Assembly: GCA_007258455.2 (NCBI GenBank)
Contig: VDFB02254857.1
Coordinates: 1-64,000 of the forward strand
From: Sequoia sempervirens
Taxonomy: Eukaryota; Streptophyta; Pinopsida; Cupressales; Cupressaceae
DNA length: 64,000 nt
Reading direction: 5' to 3'
Of the stretch, positions 35,107 through 46,387 are shown piece after piece (the stretch's first letter is position 1; each line of letters begins with the position of its first letter). Under the pieces are notes generated by a model. The model saw only the letters and a program-made list of their open reading frames with translations, ran no database searches and had not been told where the DNA came from. A program made the translations under genes and the position numbers.

Positions 35107-36995
35107 GTGCATGTAGATGAGGAGACCCAATCTGAACATTCAGATGATGCTAAAAGGGGAGAATCCCTAGTGATTAGGAGAGCCATGGTGACTAAGGAAA
35201 AGGAACCAAAATAAAGGAAGAATCTATTTCGTACAAGGTGCAAGTGTGAAGGAAAATTTTGTGATGTCATTATTGATGGTGGGAGCATTGTTAATCTAGT
35301 ATCAGAAGAGATGGACACAAATTTGAAGCTGAAGAGGGAAAGGCACCCACATCCGTATCGGATTGCCTGGTTGTAGAAAGACCACAAATTTTTAGTCAAT
35401 GAGCAGTGCCTAGTAAAATTCAAGATCGGGAGCTACCATGATGAGGTACTCTGTGATATCATCCCCATGGATGCATGCCACATGTTGTTAGGGAGGCTGT
35501 GGTAGTTTGATAGGCAAGCTATACATGATGGCCATGCAGAAACTTAATCCTTGACAAAGGATGGGGTTTGTCACAAGTTGAAACCCCTGAAGGAGACCGA
35601 AGAAAATGTATGCAGTAGTGCTAGAATTTGTTATGTAGATGGAAGAAAATTTTTAGAAGGTATGAAGCATAAGCATGTGTGTTATGCATTGATTCCTAGA
35701 GTGAGTAAGGAGGATAGTGAGAAGGTTCCAGAAGAAGTTTTTGGGATGCTGGATGAGTTTTAGGATATTGTTTCTGATAATGTACCTGAGGGTTTACCAC
35801 CAATAAGGAAGATCAGTCATTAGATTGACTTGATTTCTGGAGCCCGTTTGCCAAATAAGGTAGCTCATAGAATGAATCCAGTAGAAAATGAGGAGTTGAA
35901 CAGAAAAGTTCAAGAATTTTTTAGAAAGGGTTTGATACAAGAGAGTTTGAGTCCATGTGCAGTTCCTGCAGTAGTAGCAGCAAAGAAGGATGGGGAGTGG
36001 AGGATGTGCACAGATTCCCGAGCCATAAACAAGATAACAATCAAGTACAGATTTCCCCTGCCAAGGATGGATGACCTGATGGACTGTTTGAGAGGAGCTT
36101 AGTACTTCACAAAGATTGATCTGAAGAGTGGATATCACCAGATCTAGATTCAAGAGGGAGATGAATGGAATACTGCCTTCAAGACCAAAGAGGGCTTGTA
36201 TGAGTGGTTAGTCATGCCTTTTGGGCTAACTAATGCACCAAGCACATTCATGCGGCTCATGAACGAGGTACTAAAAGAATTTCTATGAAGTTTTGTTATT
36301 GTGTATTTAGATGATATTTTTATTTTTAGTAAGATGTTGGATGAGAATCTGATGCATATTCAAAGAGCCTTTGAGAAGTTAAGAGAAGAGAAGTTGTTGA
36401 TTAATCTGAAGAAGTGCAGTTTTGTGAAGAGGGAGTTAGTGTACTTGGAGTTTGTTGTCTCAACAGAAGGTCTCAAGATGGACCCAGAGAAGGTGAAGGC
36501 TATTCTGGAATGGCCTACCCCAAGAACTACTACCGAGGTGAGATCTTTCCATGGGTTGGCTAGTTTTTATAAAAAGTTCATTAGAAACTTCAGTAGTATT
36601 TGTGGACCCTTGATTGAAAGAATGAGAGGGGATAGAAAAAATTCAAGTGGAGCAGTGGAGCGGAAAAAAGTTTTGAACTATTGAAGCAAAAGGTGGCAGA
36701 GCAACCTGTTCTAGCCCTCCCAGATTTCAACAAGGTGTTTCAAGTGGTTGTGCCATTAGAGCAATGTGGAGCTAAGAAGGTAAGCCCATTGCCTATTTCA
36801 GTGAAAAGTTAAATGATGTGAAGAGAAAGTATTCTATATATGATCAGAAATTTGATGCAATAGTTCAAGCATTAAAGAAATAGAGACATTATTTGTTGTC
36901 AAAGGAATTTGTTCTATATACTAATCATCAGGCCTTACAGTACTTAAATAGTCAGGGAAAATTAAATTAGAGGCATATGAAATGGGTAGAGTTTT
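35107..36995 (+). pseudogene. pol: gypsy copy 2 protease - RT - RNase H, disrupted
   Basis: The protease motif reads VIIDGGS instead of IDSGS (about 35270), so the Ser of D-S-G is Gly. Reverse transcriptase keeps [37 protein letters not shown] and an intact YLDD centre (36304-36315), but stops fall at about 36100, 36145 and 36286. In RNase H a 16-base deletion at about 36747, relative to copy 1, removes the D-A-S motif holding the first catalytic Asp. It lies between short GTGG direct repeats. The frame shifts beyond it. Confidence 0.92.
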
Positions 36996-37199
36996 TGTAG
37001 AGTTATACCTTTGTTTTGAAACATAGGAGTGGGAAGTCAAATAGGGTTGTAGATGTCTTAAGTAGGAGGCAGACATTGATTACAAAGATGCAAATTGAAG
37101 TGGTTGGATTCAATGAACTCAAGACATTGTATGCAGAAGATCCTGATTTTGAAGAAGCTTGGAAAGCTTGTAAGGAACCTATTACAATGGATAGGACGA

Positions 37200-38550
37200 G
37201 GTGGCTGGATTTCATAATCAGGATGGAATGTTATTTAAGGGAAGTCAATTTTGTATCCTGGGGAGTTCCATGATGGAGAACCTGATAAAGGAGAAGCATA
37301 GTGGAGGAATGGAAGGACATTTTGGTTAGGATAAGACCATTGCCATTATTAGTGAGCATTATTATTGGCCTCAGTTGTCACAGGATGTGAAGAAGTTTGT
37401 ACAAAATTGTAGGGTATGTCATATGGCTAAAGGAGTGAGCCAGAATATAGGCTTATACCAGCCCTTACCTGTACCAGAGAGGCCATGGGAGGATATCAGT
37501 ATGGACTTTGTTCTTGATTTGCCAAGGACACAACATGGGAATGATTCAATCTTTGTGGTGGTTGATAGGTTTTTGAATATGACACATTTCATTCCATGTC
37601 AGAAGACCCATGATGTAGTCCACATTGTTGACTTGTTCTTCAAAGAGGTGGTGAGGCTACATGGTCTGCCAAAGAGTATTGTTTCAGATTGTGACACCAA
37701 ATTTATGGGGTACTTTTGGAGGACCTTGTGGAAGAAGTTGAAGATAGAGTTGAAGTTCAGTTCTGCACACCATCCACAAATAGATGGGTAGGCAGTGTTT
37801 GTTAACAGGAGTCTGGGTAACCTACTGAGATGTTTGGTAGGAGATAAACCCAAGCGATGGGACTTGATCTTACCCGAGGAAGAATTTTGTTACAACAATT
37901 CTGTCAACAGAAGCACTGGTAGATCGCCATTCTAGATTGTGTATGGAGGTAGCCCCAGAACAACTCCAGAATTGAGGAAGATGGACCAAGAGAAGAAAAT
38001 AAATGCTAAAGCCAAAGATTTTGTAGAACACATCAAGGACATACATGAGAAGGTAAGAGAACATATTAACAAGATGAATATGCAATATAAGGCTAAGGAA
38101 GATCAGAAGAGGAGGTATAAGGAGTTTCAGATTGGTGATGAAGTGATAGTCCACTTGAGGAAAGAAAGGTTTCCAGTGGGAACATATAACAAATTGAAGA
38201 TGAAGAAGTTCGGTCCCTATAAAATTTTGAAAAGGCATGATTCAGGGAATGCATATGAGGTAGAGTTGCCAAATGCATTGAACATTTCCCCTTCTGTTCA
38301 ACATTTTAGATTTGAAAGAGTATCATGAAAGTGGCGCAGAGGAAGTACCAATGATGGGACAGTGTGGGATTCTAGCACCTACATTAGAAAAGGAGGAGAT
38401 TGAAGAAATCTAGATAGTCATGTGGGAAGGAGTACTAGGAACAGGCAGTATGAAAAATATCTGGTGAAATGGAAAGGATGGCCTGTTGAAGATTTATCCT
38501 AGTTGCCTAAGGTAGAGGTTGACCATTTTGGTTTTTCCTCCACCATTTGA
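37200..38550 (+). pseudogene. gypsy copy 2 integrase and chromodomain, disrupted
   Basis: The zinc-binding Cys pair is intact ([10 protein letters not shown]). Of the catalytic triad, the first Asp (MDFVLD, 37504) and the second Asp (SDCDTKF, codon 37687-37689) are present. The codon 108 bases later, where Glu belongs (37795-37797), is GTG for Val, two codons after an in-frame stop. The C-terminal part keeps [35 protein letters not shown] and, after a one-base loss near 38410, the chromodomain phrase QYEKYLVKWKGWPVEDLS (about 38447-38500). Confidence 0.92.
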
Positions 38551-38588
38551 GACGTGATAGGGTCACTTCTCAAATTACCCTGGGTATC

Positions 38589-39297
38589 TGATGTAGGAGC
38601 ATCCAGTGGTGTAAGGGCAATCTTGCATCACCCAAAAATAGTTAAATTTCAAGTTTCTCAGTTTTTAGATATTTTTACATTTTTGGATACCCTTTTTGTC
38701 CTAATGAAATTCCCAATTTATAGTTTTTAATTTCTATTCCTGGGTGGAAAGATATTGTAGTTTTAGTTTCCTAGATTTGCGCTTGAAAATCTTCCAAGTT
38801 AGAATTAAGGCACTTTGAGTTCCCGGATCGGCCGTAAAACTTTCTAAAATTAGCGTAGTGGATTTTGTGTGCGTTGTTGACTACGTGACCTTTCCAATAG
38901 TTCAAATGGTTTTCGAATCAGAGTCCCATATCAAAAGTTATGGCCCCAGGAAGTTGGTGCACTTTCTAGATGATACAATTGCAAATGCTCTTTTGAAACT
39001 TGAACTTCATGTTGTAAATTTTTGGCACCAAACTGCCTAAACTCAAATTTGAATGTTGTTTTGGCTCCAAACTAAAGAGGATCTCTATTTATGGGCGGGT
39101 TTCTAATTTTTGGGTAACTTTTTGGGGACAAGCGCGCATATTGTGAAAGGGTGATTCCGTAGCTTTCTATAACTTGCATGTGTTGTAGAACTTGGGGATT
39201 TGAGATCCTCTACATGTAAGAAGCTCCATTTTCTGAATAATAAAATTATTCTCTTGTTTGTGGGCTATTTTCTAAGTCTCGGGTTGCACGCTCATCA
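38589..39297 (+). repeat. gypsy copy 2, 3' LTR
   Basis: 709 bp, beginning TGATGTAGGAGC and ending CTCATCA, directly followed by the GGCAG target duplication. Confidence 0.95.
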
Positions 39298-39302
39298 GGC
39301 AG

Positions 39303-40223
39303 CCTTAGGAATCTAAGCTCACACTCAGATCACCAAACTCGATCAAATTCACATCATCTCACACCAAACCACACATCACATGCTTCTTCAATAAATAACC
39401 TTGCTTATATATGCACCACAACCTAAAAAAAAATCCTTCTCCATGTAAGCCTCAATGAAACGTATGCACCTCAAACATGCAACCAATAAATAGGTTAGCA
39501 ACCAACACTTCCATAGTAGAAATAAGTGAAGAAAAGCCATTCCAAGGGTTAACTAGGACATAATATACACTAATAAGCTTTTCCATGCTTACAAAAACAA
39601 TAAAGAACCTCCATAATTAGTACTAGCATGCTAGGTCGGCCAAACTTGTACTAAGACTAACTAGTGACCACATGCACACAAACTTGCACTAACACTAACA
39701 CCATGCAGACCACATAGCAATACTCCAAAACATCCAAAAATATTCCAACATCATTAGAATATTCATGAACACTATCTCAAATACCTAAAACTAAAGAACA
39801 ATTCCATTCCATGTAATCAAACACACTACCACAAAACATGTAACATATAAATCCAACCTTGCAGAATAACTAAACACTAAAACCTCTAGGGAAAGGTAGG
39901 TATAAAGAATATTAGTATGTTCTCAAATTTGTAAGACAATAAATAACATATGGAGAAATATGGAGTAATTCCATTTGTCATAGACAACCTTCTTCATAGA
40001 CAAACACACTATCAAACACATACACATATTCCATTACCACACAATCCAAAACCTAAAACTCTTGATCTAACACCTTTGAAAACCTTTGATAAACATATCC
40101 AATCTTCACAAGCACATCTTCAACTATGAAGAAATGTGGAACACAACATTGTACACACCTCTGACACACTCCACACTCTTTTATTCAATTTTTCCCAAAA
40201 GAAATTGGAATCCAAGTTAACCT
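39303..40223 (-). repeat. copia-family LTR copy C, segment 2
   Basis: This interval continues the antisense LTR between gypsy copy 2 and copia A. Its right part (TTATTCAATTTTTCCCAAAAG...) matches the reverse complement of the TTTTGAGAAAATTTGATAA stretch of copia A's LTRs and the matching part of copy B. Confidence 0.8.
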
Positions 40224-41871
40224 TCTTGTAAGTATGAAGGTGTTGTCATTTATTTCAATAGGCTAGTGTTTTCATTGATCTCAACTATGTGTTGAGGAAA
40301 TTTTTTGAGTGATGAAGATGTCAAGGATATTGAGAAAATTATGAAAATAGGAAAATAGTTTGTTGTAGGTTATGCATGTATAGTTGAGATATTGAAGAAG
40401 TGTTGTGAGTACATGGAGCTATCTTTGTTTTGTAGTGTTTGGAGATGTGTTGGAATGAAATAATGTGCTAAGATGATGTCTCTGGTACTTGGGTTCCAAG
40501 TTCTTTTAAGAAAAAATGATAAACAAAGAAAATAATGTTGTGCAACTATTCAGAATGTGCTTCAAGATGTGCTCCATGTCTTTTTTTTGTTGATGCTATT
40601 CTTGTGTGGATCTAAATGTTGCTCAAGGCTTTCAATAGTTACTATTTCAAGAATTTGGGTTTTTGGATCACTCTGTAGAGTGAGATATTTTCACCATTGT
40701 GTGAATAAGTTTTTTAGTGATGTTTTCTATGATCTAGGATAAATGCATTTTCTACGCATTTATCCACAGTTTGGCTTCAGGATGTGTAGATCTAGGAAGT
40801 TGCTTATAATGTTTGTATCTTTTAGACTTCAAGGTTTCGCTTGATTTAGTGCAGTACAGTGTGTGTTCCATGCTTTAGTGTGTGTATAAGGTTAACTGAA
40901 TATTATGGATAGAAGTATTTTTGTGATGCGAGTCTGGATGAAGTATTTCTTGGATCTTGGGTGGTTCATGGATTATTCTAGATTGTGTTCAAGAGAATTT
41001 TATTGTCTAGAAGTTTCAAATTGATTTAAGTTTGTACTTAATGTTTTATAGTGTTTAACATAGGTATTGACCAACCTAGTGTTAACACTAAATGAAAATT
41101 TTGTGAAAGAATGTTGAGGTGTGTTAGGATTTATTTGGGTCCTAATTAAGGATTTATATGGGTGGCCTTCATTTCTATCCATCGTGGGAAGGTTTGGATG
41201 CCGACCTAATTTGAAATTTTAAATGTAACATATAGTTTTTGACCTTGGAAAATGTTTTCAAGTTTGAGGATGATATAAATAAGAGTGATGTTTCTGTAAT
41301 ATGCAAGAGAGTGGCAAGATAGATGCAATATAGATGCATGTGATGAATGTGATACAAATTATAGAAGTAAAGATGTGAATTTGAGTAGAGCAGTGCAAAC
41401 TTCAAAGGGTTGGATTCTTGAATATAGTGAGCTGAAGGTGTCCATAATATTTCATACAAGGTTGCAAAAGTGTTGGAGCAATTGTAGTGGATTCTATTTT
41501 TCATTGAGAATTTATTCTTTGTGTAAAATATCTCTTTGTATATTCTTTTTTTTTTTCTGTGGTAGTGAGCCTTTTTGGATAGTGTGTCATATTCTGGTAG
41601 TGAGCACTTGTATTAGTTTTGCAATTACTTATATTGTGACCTAGTCCTCACCATGGTATTTCCCTCATTGGGTTTTCCATGTAAATCCAGTGTTCTCTTT
41701 TATATGGTGTTGTTATTTCAATTTCTACTATTTTCATTTCATGAATAATCACTTTAATAGAATAAGGGCTTAATGAATGTTTATGGATCATATTAATTTT
41801 GAGAGTTTTGATGTTTTAATTTTCTACAAATCATTCACCCACCCACTCTTAGTTGTCTTGTTCATTCAACA
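40224..41871 (+). repeat. copia A, 5' LTR
   Basis: About 1.65 kb, starting TCTTGTAAGTATGAAGG (ancestral TGTTGCAAGT judged from copy B) and ending TTCATTCAACA. It aligns with 46388-48007. Confidence 0.92.
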
Positions 41872-41873
41872 AT

Positions 41874-41889
41874 TCCTATTAGAGAAAGG
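41874..41889 (+). other. degenerate primer binding site
   Basis: TCCTATTAGAGAAAGG begins two bases after the LTR. It keeps 10 of 16 positions of the tRNA-iMet type site, consistent with decay of the usual plant copia primer site. Confidence 0.6.
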
Positions 41890-41929
41890 TTCATTGAAGA
41901 AGAGCTTAATATCTTGAGGTAGATCTAGG

Positions 41930-42960
41930 ATGGTGAACAAGATAGATTGCCCTAGATTTGATGGAACATAATATGCATTCTAGAAGACAAAGATGGAAGT
42001 ATATCTAGCATCTCATGGATTTGATATTGAAAATGCAATAAAGACTTAATATGTTTCACCTTCAAATGGTCCAAGCACAAGTTATGAGATCAAGGTACAT
42101 GAGGTAAATGCTAAGGAAAGATTTATTCTTGTGAATAGTCTCTCAAATTATAAATTGGTAAAAGTTATGAATCTTAAGACTACTATAGAAGTTTGGGATA
42201 AGCTTGAAAGAATTTATGAAGGAGATAACAAGGTTAAACAAGAAACGTTGTATAATATGAAGGCATAATTTGGGACATTGAGAATGTCTGAAAATGAAAC
42301 AATTACAACCTAAATGTAGAGAGTTGATGATCTGCGAAGTGCAATGAGAGGTGTTGGTGCACAAGTTAAAGAACATAGGGTGGTAAAGAAAGTTATCAAA
42401 ACTATTCCTAATTCATATAGTGAAAAGGTATCTATTATAGAGGAAGTTGAAAATTTTAATACATATTCTAGAGTTCAGTTGATTGGTACACTAACTTAAT
42501 TTGAAATGAGAAAAATCAGTTTGGAAATTGGTACAAAAGTATAGACTGCTTTCAAGGCTAGAAAATAGAAAAAGGTTGAAGATTCAAATGGAGAATATCT
42601 TGATGATGTGGAAGCTCACTTTGTAAGAAGAATGAAAAAGGGAACCATCAAGTACAAGGGTAAATTTCCTTTCAAATTTTTTAGCTACAGAAATATAGGT
42701 CATTATGCTTCAAGATGTCCAAACATAGTCTTGAATAATAAAAATAAGGAGAATAAAGAAAATATGATTAAAAGAAGTTACTATGTCAAAGAAGATGTTG
42801 GTATTTCTTATGATGAATCTAATTATTGAGATGCTGATGAAAATGAATGCTTGTTCTTGGCTTTAAAATATGAATCTACTTCTGCTAACTTTGAAACTTG
42901 TGTGAAGGAAAGTGTTTAGGAGAAGAAGGATAAGATTGAAGGTACTTTGGTTTCTGATTT
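41930..42960 (+). pseudogene. gag: copia A gag, disrupted
   Basis: The start ATG at 41930 opens MVNKIDCPRFDGT, followed by AF.KTKMEVYLASHGFDI, VWDKLERIYEGDNKVK and MRGVGAQVKEH, the typical copia gag core (UBN2 family). The zinc knuckle near 42678-42720 reads FFSYRNIGHYASRC: the first two Cys ligands are Phe and Tyr, so it could not bind zinc. Stops are scattered, but frame 2 is kept to the protease. Confidence 0.88.
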
Positions 42961-42979
42961 TCATGTTAAACAGGATAAG

Positions 42980-44235
42980 AAATAATGGGTTGTTGATAGT
43001 GGCTACTCTAATCATATGACTATAGACAACAATAAGTTTGTTAAACTTGAAAATTATGATGGAGGATTAGTTAAATTTGGAGATGATTTAGGAGCTAAGA
43101 TTTATGCAATAGGGTCAATCAGTTTTGATGACAAGCATAATACTAAAGAATTTTACTATGTTAAGGGTTTAAGGCATAATATTTTGAGTGTTGGAAAAAT
43201 GTGTAGCGAAGGATATAATCTTGTGTGTATGTATGAAACATGTGAGATTATAAAAGGGTTTGAAACTATGATTGATGTTGGTAAGAGGATAGATGGAAAC
43301 ATGAATCACCTTAAGGGTGTTGATGGCCATTACTTTATGTCTCAGGTTAATGATAGTTGGTTATGGCATTGGAGGATGTGTGACATGAATTTTGATAATC
43401 TAGTCAGAATTAGTTCAGTTCATGTAGTGAGAGACCTACCAAGAATCACAAAGACTATCAATGTTATTTACAAGGATTCTCAGTATGGAAAAAAAATAAG
43501 GATTAGTTTCAAGGGAAAGGAGAAATCTATTACCAAACTACTAGAATTAATACATGTAGATCTTAGTCTTCCTACCAGGGTGCGAAATCTTGAAGGTGAT
43601 AGGTATTTTATGCTTTTTATTGGTGATTACTCTAGAATGACATGGGTTACTTTTCTTAGAGAGAAATTTGATGCACTAGATAGATTCAAAGCATTTAAGG
43701 CTATGGTTGAGAATGAAATGGATTTGAAAATAAATTTTTTGAGGTCTGATAGAGGTGGATAATTAACCTCCAATGACTTTAAAATGTTTTGTGAATTTCA
43801 TGGAATAAAGAGGTAGTTGTTTCCCCCTATAACTCCTCAGTAGAATGGAGTGGTTGAAAGGAAAACAAAATTGTTTAAGTAGCTACTAGGACTATGATGA
43901 AGGAATCAAACCTACTGGAAGTCTACTAGAGAGAAAAAAATTCATACTATTGCTTACATACTTATCAGAGTTCAAGCCAAAGGTAACATCAAAAAGACTC
44001 CATATGAGTCGTGGTATGGAAGGATTCATACTGTGAAGTACTTTAGAGTATTTGGAAGCAAATATTATATCAAAAGAGATGAGGAAAACTTAGGAAAGTT
44101 TGATGCAAGGTCTAATGAAGGTATCTTCCTTGGATATTCTACTAAAAGAAAAGCTTACCGATGTCACAACAAAAGGTTGAGAAAGATTGTTGAATGTGTA
44201 AATGTTAAGGTTGATGGAAATTTGAAGAATTAAAA
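42980..44235 (+). pseudogene. copia A protease and integrase, disrupted
   Basis: Protease: WVVDSGYSNHMT with D-S-G at 42995-43003. The 248-codon uninterrupted stretch 43016-43762 covers GLRHNILSVGKMC, the pre-integrase region and the integrase core up to RSDRGG. The zinc arm is damaged (WLWHWRMCDMNFDN). Catalytic residues: Asp (HVDLSLPTR, codon 43559), Asp (RSDRGG, codon 43748) and Glu (NGVVERK, codon 43856), the last two exactly 35 residues apart. The triad is therefore complete, but stops at 43760 and 43841 interrupt it. PYESWYGR, VFGSKYY and EGIFLGYSTKRKAYR follow. Confidence 0.92.
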
Positions 44236-44273
44236 TGTAGTGGATGGATATGTGTCAAATGAACCTACTTGTG

Positions 44274-44308
44274 GAGAAGAAGAAGAAGAAGAAGAAGAAG
44301 AAGAAGAA
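44274..44308 (+). repeat. (GAA)n microsatellite in copia A coding region
   Basis: About twelve GAA triplets. In the upstream integrase frame they encode a poly-Glu run; the reading frame of the sequence after them differs by one step, so length change of the array is a likely cause of the frameshift. Confidence 0.9.
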
Positions 44309-44479
44309 ATATAAAGAAAAAGAACTGCAAAATGAAGAGGAAGAAGCTCCAAAAAATACCCCTAAGACCCCTAAGTATGCACAAAAGAATCAATTTGAAG
44401 AAAAGATCATTGAATACAAGAGGAAAGGAGTACTGATAAGAAGAAGAGCTACTGAAAATTGAGGTAAATCCATGTTTAG

Positions 44480-46015
44480 TTTCAAGTTGAATCTAAAATA
44501 TTGAGTGAGGCATGCAAAGATGAACATTTGATGAAGGAAATGGAAGAACTTATGAAAATTGAGAAAAATCAAACTTGGAAATTGGTACCTAGACTAACAA
44601 ATAAGAACATAATTGGAAATAAGTGGATATTTATAAAAAAATTGAATGAGAATGGAGAAGTGGTAATAAATAATGCAAGACTTGTGTGTAAGGGTTACTC
44701 ACAAGTGGAAGGAGTAGAATTTTTCAAGAAACATTTGCTTTGCTGGCTAGGATGGAAGCTATTAGAATCTTTTTGGCATTTACAACATACAAGGACTTTA
44801 AAGTTTATTAGATGGATGTAAAGTCTACTTTTCTAAATGGTGAATTGGAAAAAGAGGATTACATGGAACAACCAGAAGGATTTCAATTCTCAAATCAATC
44901 AAATATGGTTTATAAATGGAAGAAGGAATTTTATTGATTGAAGCAAGATCCTAGAGCTAGGTATGCATGATTGGACAAATATTTGATACAACAAGGATTC
45001 AGTAAAGGAACCACAGGTAGTAATCTTTACTTCTAAATTGAGGAATAAAAAATCTTGATAGTGGTTGTATATGTGGATGATATTATCTTTGAAGGAAATA
45101 AATCTATGTGTAAGAAATTTTAAGAGATGCGTAAAGAATTTGAGATGTCAATGTTTAGGGATGAATTTCTTCCTTGGGATACAAATCAATCAAACAGATA
45201 AAATAATTTTAATTTCACATTCAAAACATGCCAAACAAATTCTGAAGAAGTTTGGAATGGAATACACCAAACTGATATGCACTCCTATGGTGACTGGTTG
45301 TAAATTGAGCAAAGATGATGATTCACCTAAGGTTGATAAGAGAAAAAATATATCTATGATTGGTGGACTATTATATCTAACTATACTACTAGATCATATC
45401 ATGCATGTAGTTTGTTTTGTGGCTAGAATTCAAGATCCTAAAGAAACACATGTTGCATCTATCAAGAGGATATTCAGATATTTAAAAGGCACTCTAGATT
45501 ATGGATTATTGTATCCTAAGTATACTGATTTCACATTAAGTGCTTATACATATGCAGATTGGGCTAGCTGTGTTGATGACATGAACAGTACAAGTGGTGG
45601 TCCTTTCTTTCATGGATGTAGGTTAGTGTCATGGTTAAGTAAGAAGTAAGATTCAATTTCTTCATCCACTATAGAGGCTAAGTATATTGTAGTAGCATCT
45701 TGCTATACAGAAGTATTGTGGATGAGATTGACATTAAAGGATATTAGAGTAGTGTATGATGAGCCTATATCTATTATTTGTGATAACACAATTGTAATTA
45801 ATATTTCAAAGAATATAGTGTTGCATTCAAGGAGAAATCATATATAAATTAGGTATCACTTTCTTAGAGAGAAGGTTATGGAGAATGAGGTGAATATTGA
45901 ATATGTACCTACAAAGGATCAAATTGTTGACATATTTACTAAGGCTCTTACTAAGGATACTTTTGAGTATCTTTGGGAGAAGTTGGGGATTATTTCCTTT
46001 CCTTCTTTAAACTAG
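44480..46015 (+). pseudogene. copia A reverse transcriptase and RNase H, disrupted
   Basis: RT opens with QTWKLV, NKWIFIKKLNENGEV and ARLVCKGYSQVEGVEF, changes frame near 44730, then DVKSTFLNGELEKEDYMEQPEGF and an intact YVDD centre (45070-45081). It changes frame again near 45160. Then FFLGIQINQ, CTPMVTGCKL and YLKGTLDYGLLYP are followed by RNase H: YADWASC (Asp codon 45557), SWLSKK, SSSTIEAKY, HSRRNHI.IRYHFLRE and DIFTKALTKDTFE. The stop at 46013-46015 closes the polyprotein. Confidence 0.92.
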
Positions 46016-46387
46016 ATGCATATGGAGATGCATCAGTCTATTGTATCTATGCATTCATCTCTTTTTTGGACTAATGTTGGTGGCTACCTCTTAGGAGGAG
46101 TAGGTAGTGTCAATGTTGTAGTAAGGAATGTTGTCATTGTGTAGATTTTCTTATTAGAATGGATGTACTCCTAAGGGGGAGTATTTAGAGCAAGTATCCT
46201 GGTTTAGTGTCAAAGGGGGAGAGAAATGATTTTGTTTAATCCTTTTCCATTGATGTTAAAGGGTGGGAAATAATCGTGTGAAATTTTTTTATCTACTCAT
46301 AAGAAGAGAAAAGTATGTTCATAATTGTTGTATTGTGTTTGATGTTTTTTCACATCATGTGTTGCCATCAATGAGAAATGGGGATAT
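46016..46387 (+). other. copia A 3' untranslated region and polypurine tract
   Basis: Non-coding, with CTCCTAAGGGGGAGTATT and GTCAAAGGGGGAGAG phrases that recur, reversed, in copies B and C. The bases ATGAGAAATGGGGATAT just before the 3' LTR (46371-46387) are the polypurine tract that would prime plus-strand synthesis. Confidence 0.85.

Larger units (their letters stand above)
33214..39297 (+). mobile_element. Ty3/gypsy chromovirus LTR retrotransposon, copy 2 (defective)
   Basis: Second full-length member of the family at 7562, 6.08 kb long, flanked by a perfect 5-bp target duplication GGCAG (33209-33213 and 39298-39302). It is inserted into the antisense copia LTR C: joining the flanks restores the alignment of that LTR with the related copy B. 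It has LTRs of 706 and 709 bp, a tRNA-iMet primer site, and gag-pol with chromodomain. Most of the polyprotein stays in frame 1, but with many stops and a deletion in RNase H. Confidence 0.96.

Noticed and set aside
44244..44462. Open frame starting with a poly-Lys run
   Set aside because: The poly-Lys part is the GAA microsatellite read out of phase; only the downstream part belongs to the copia polyprotein.
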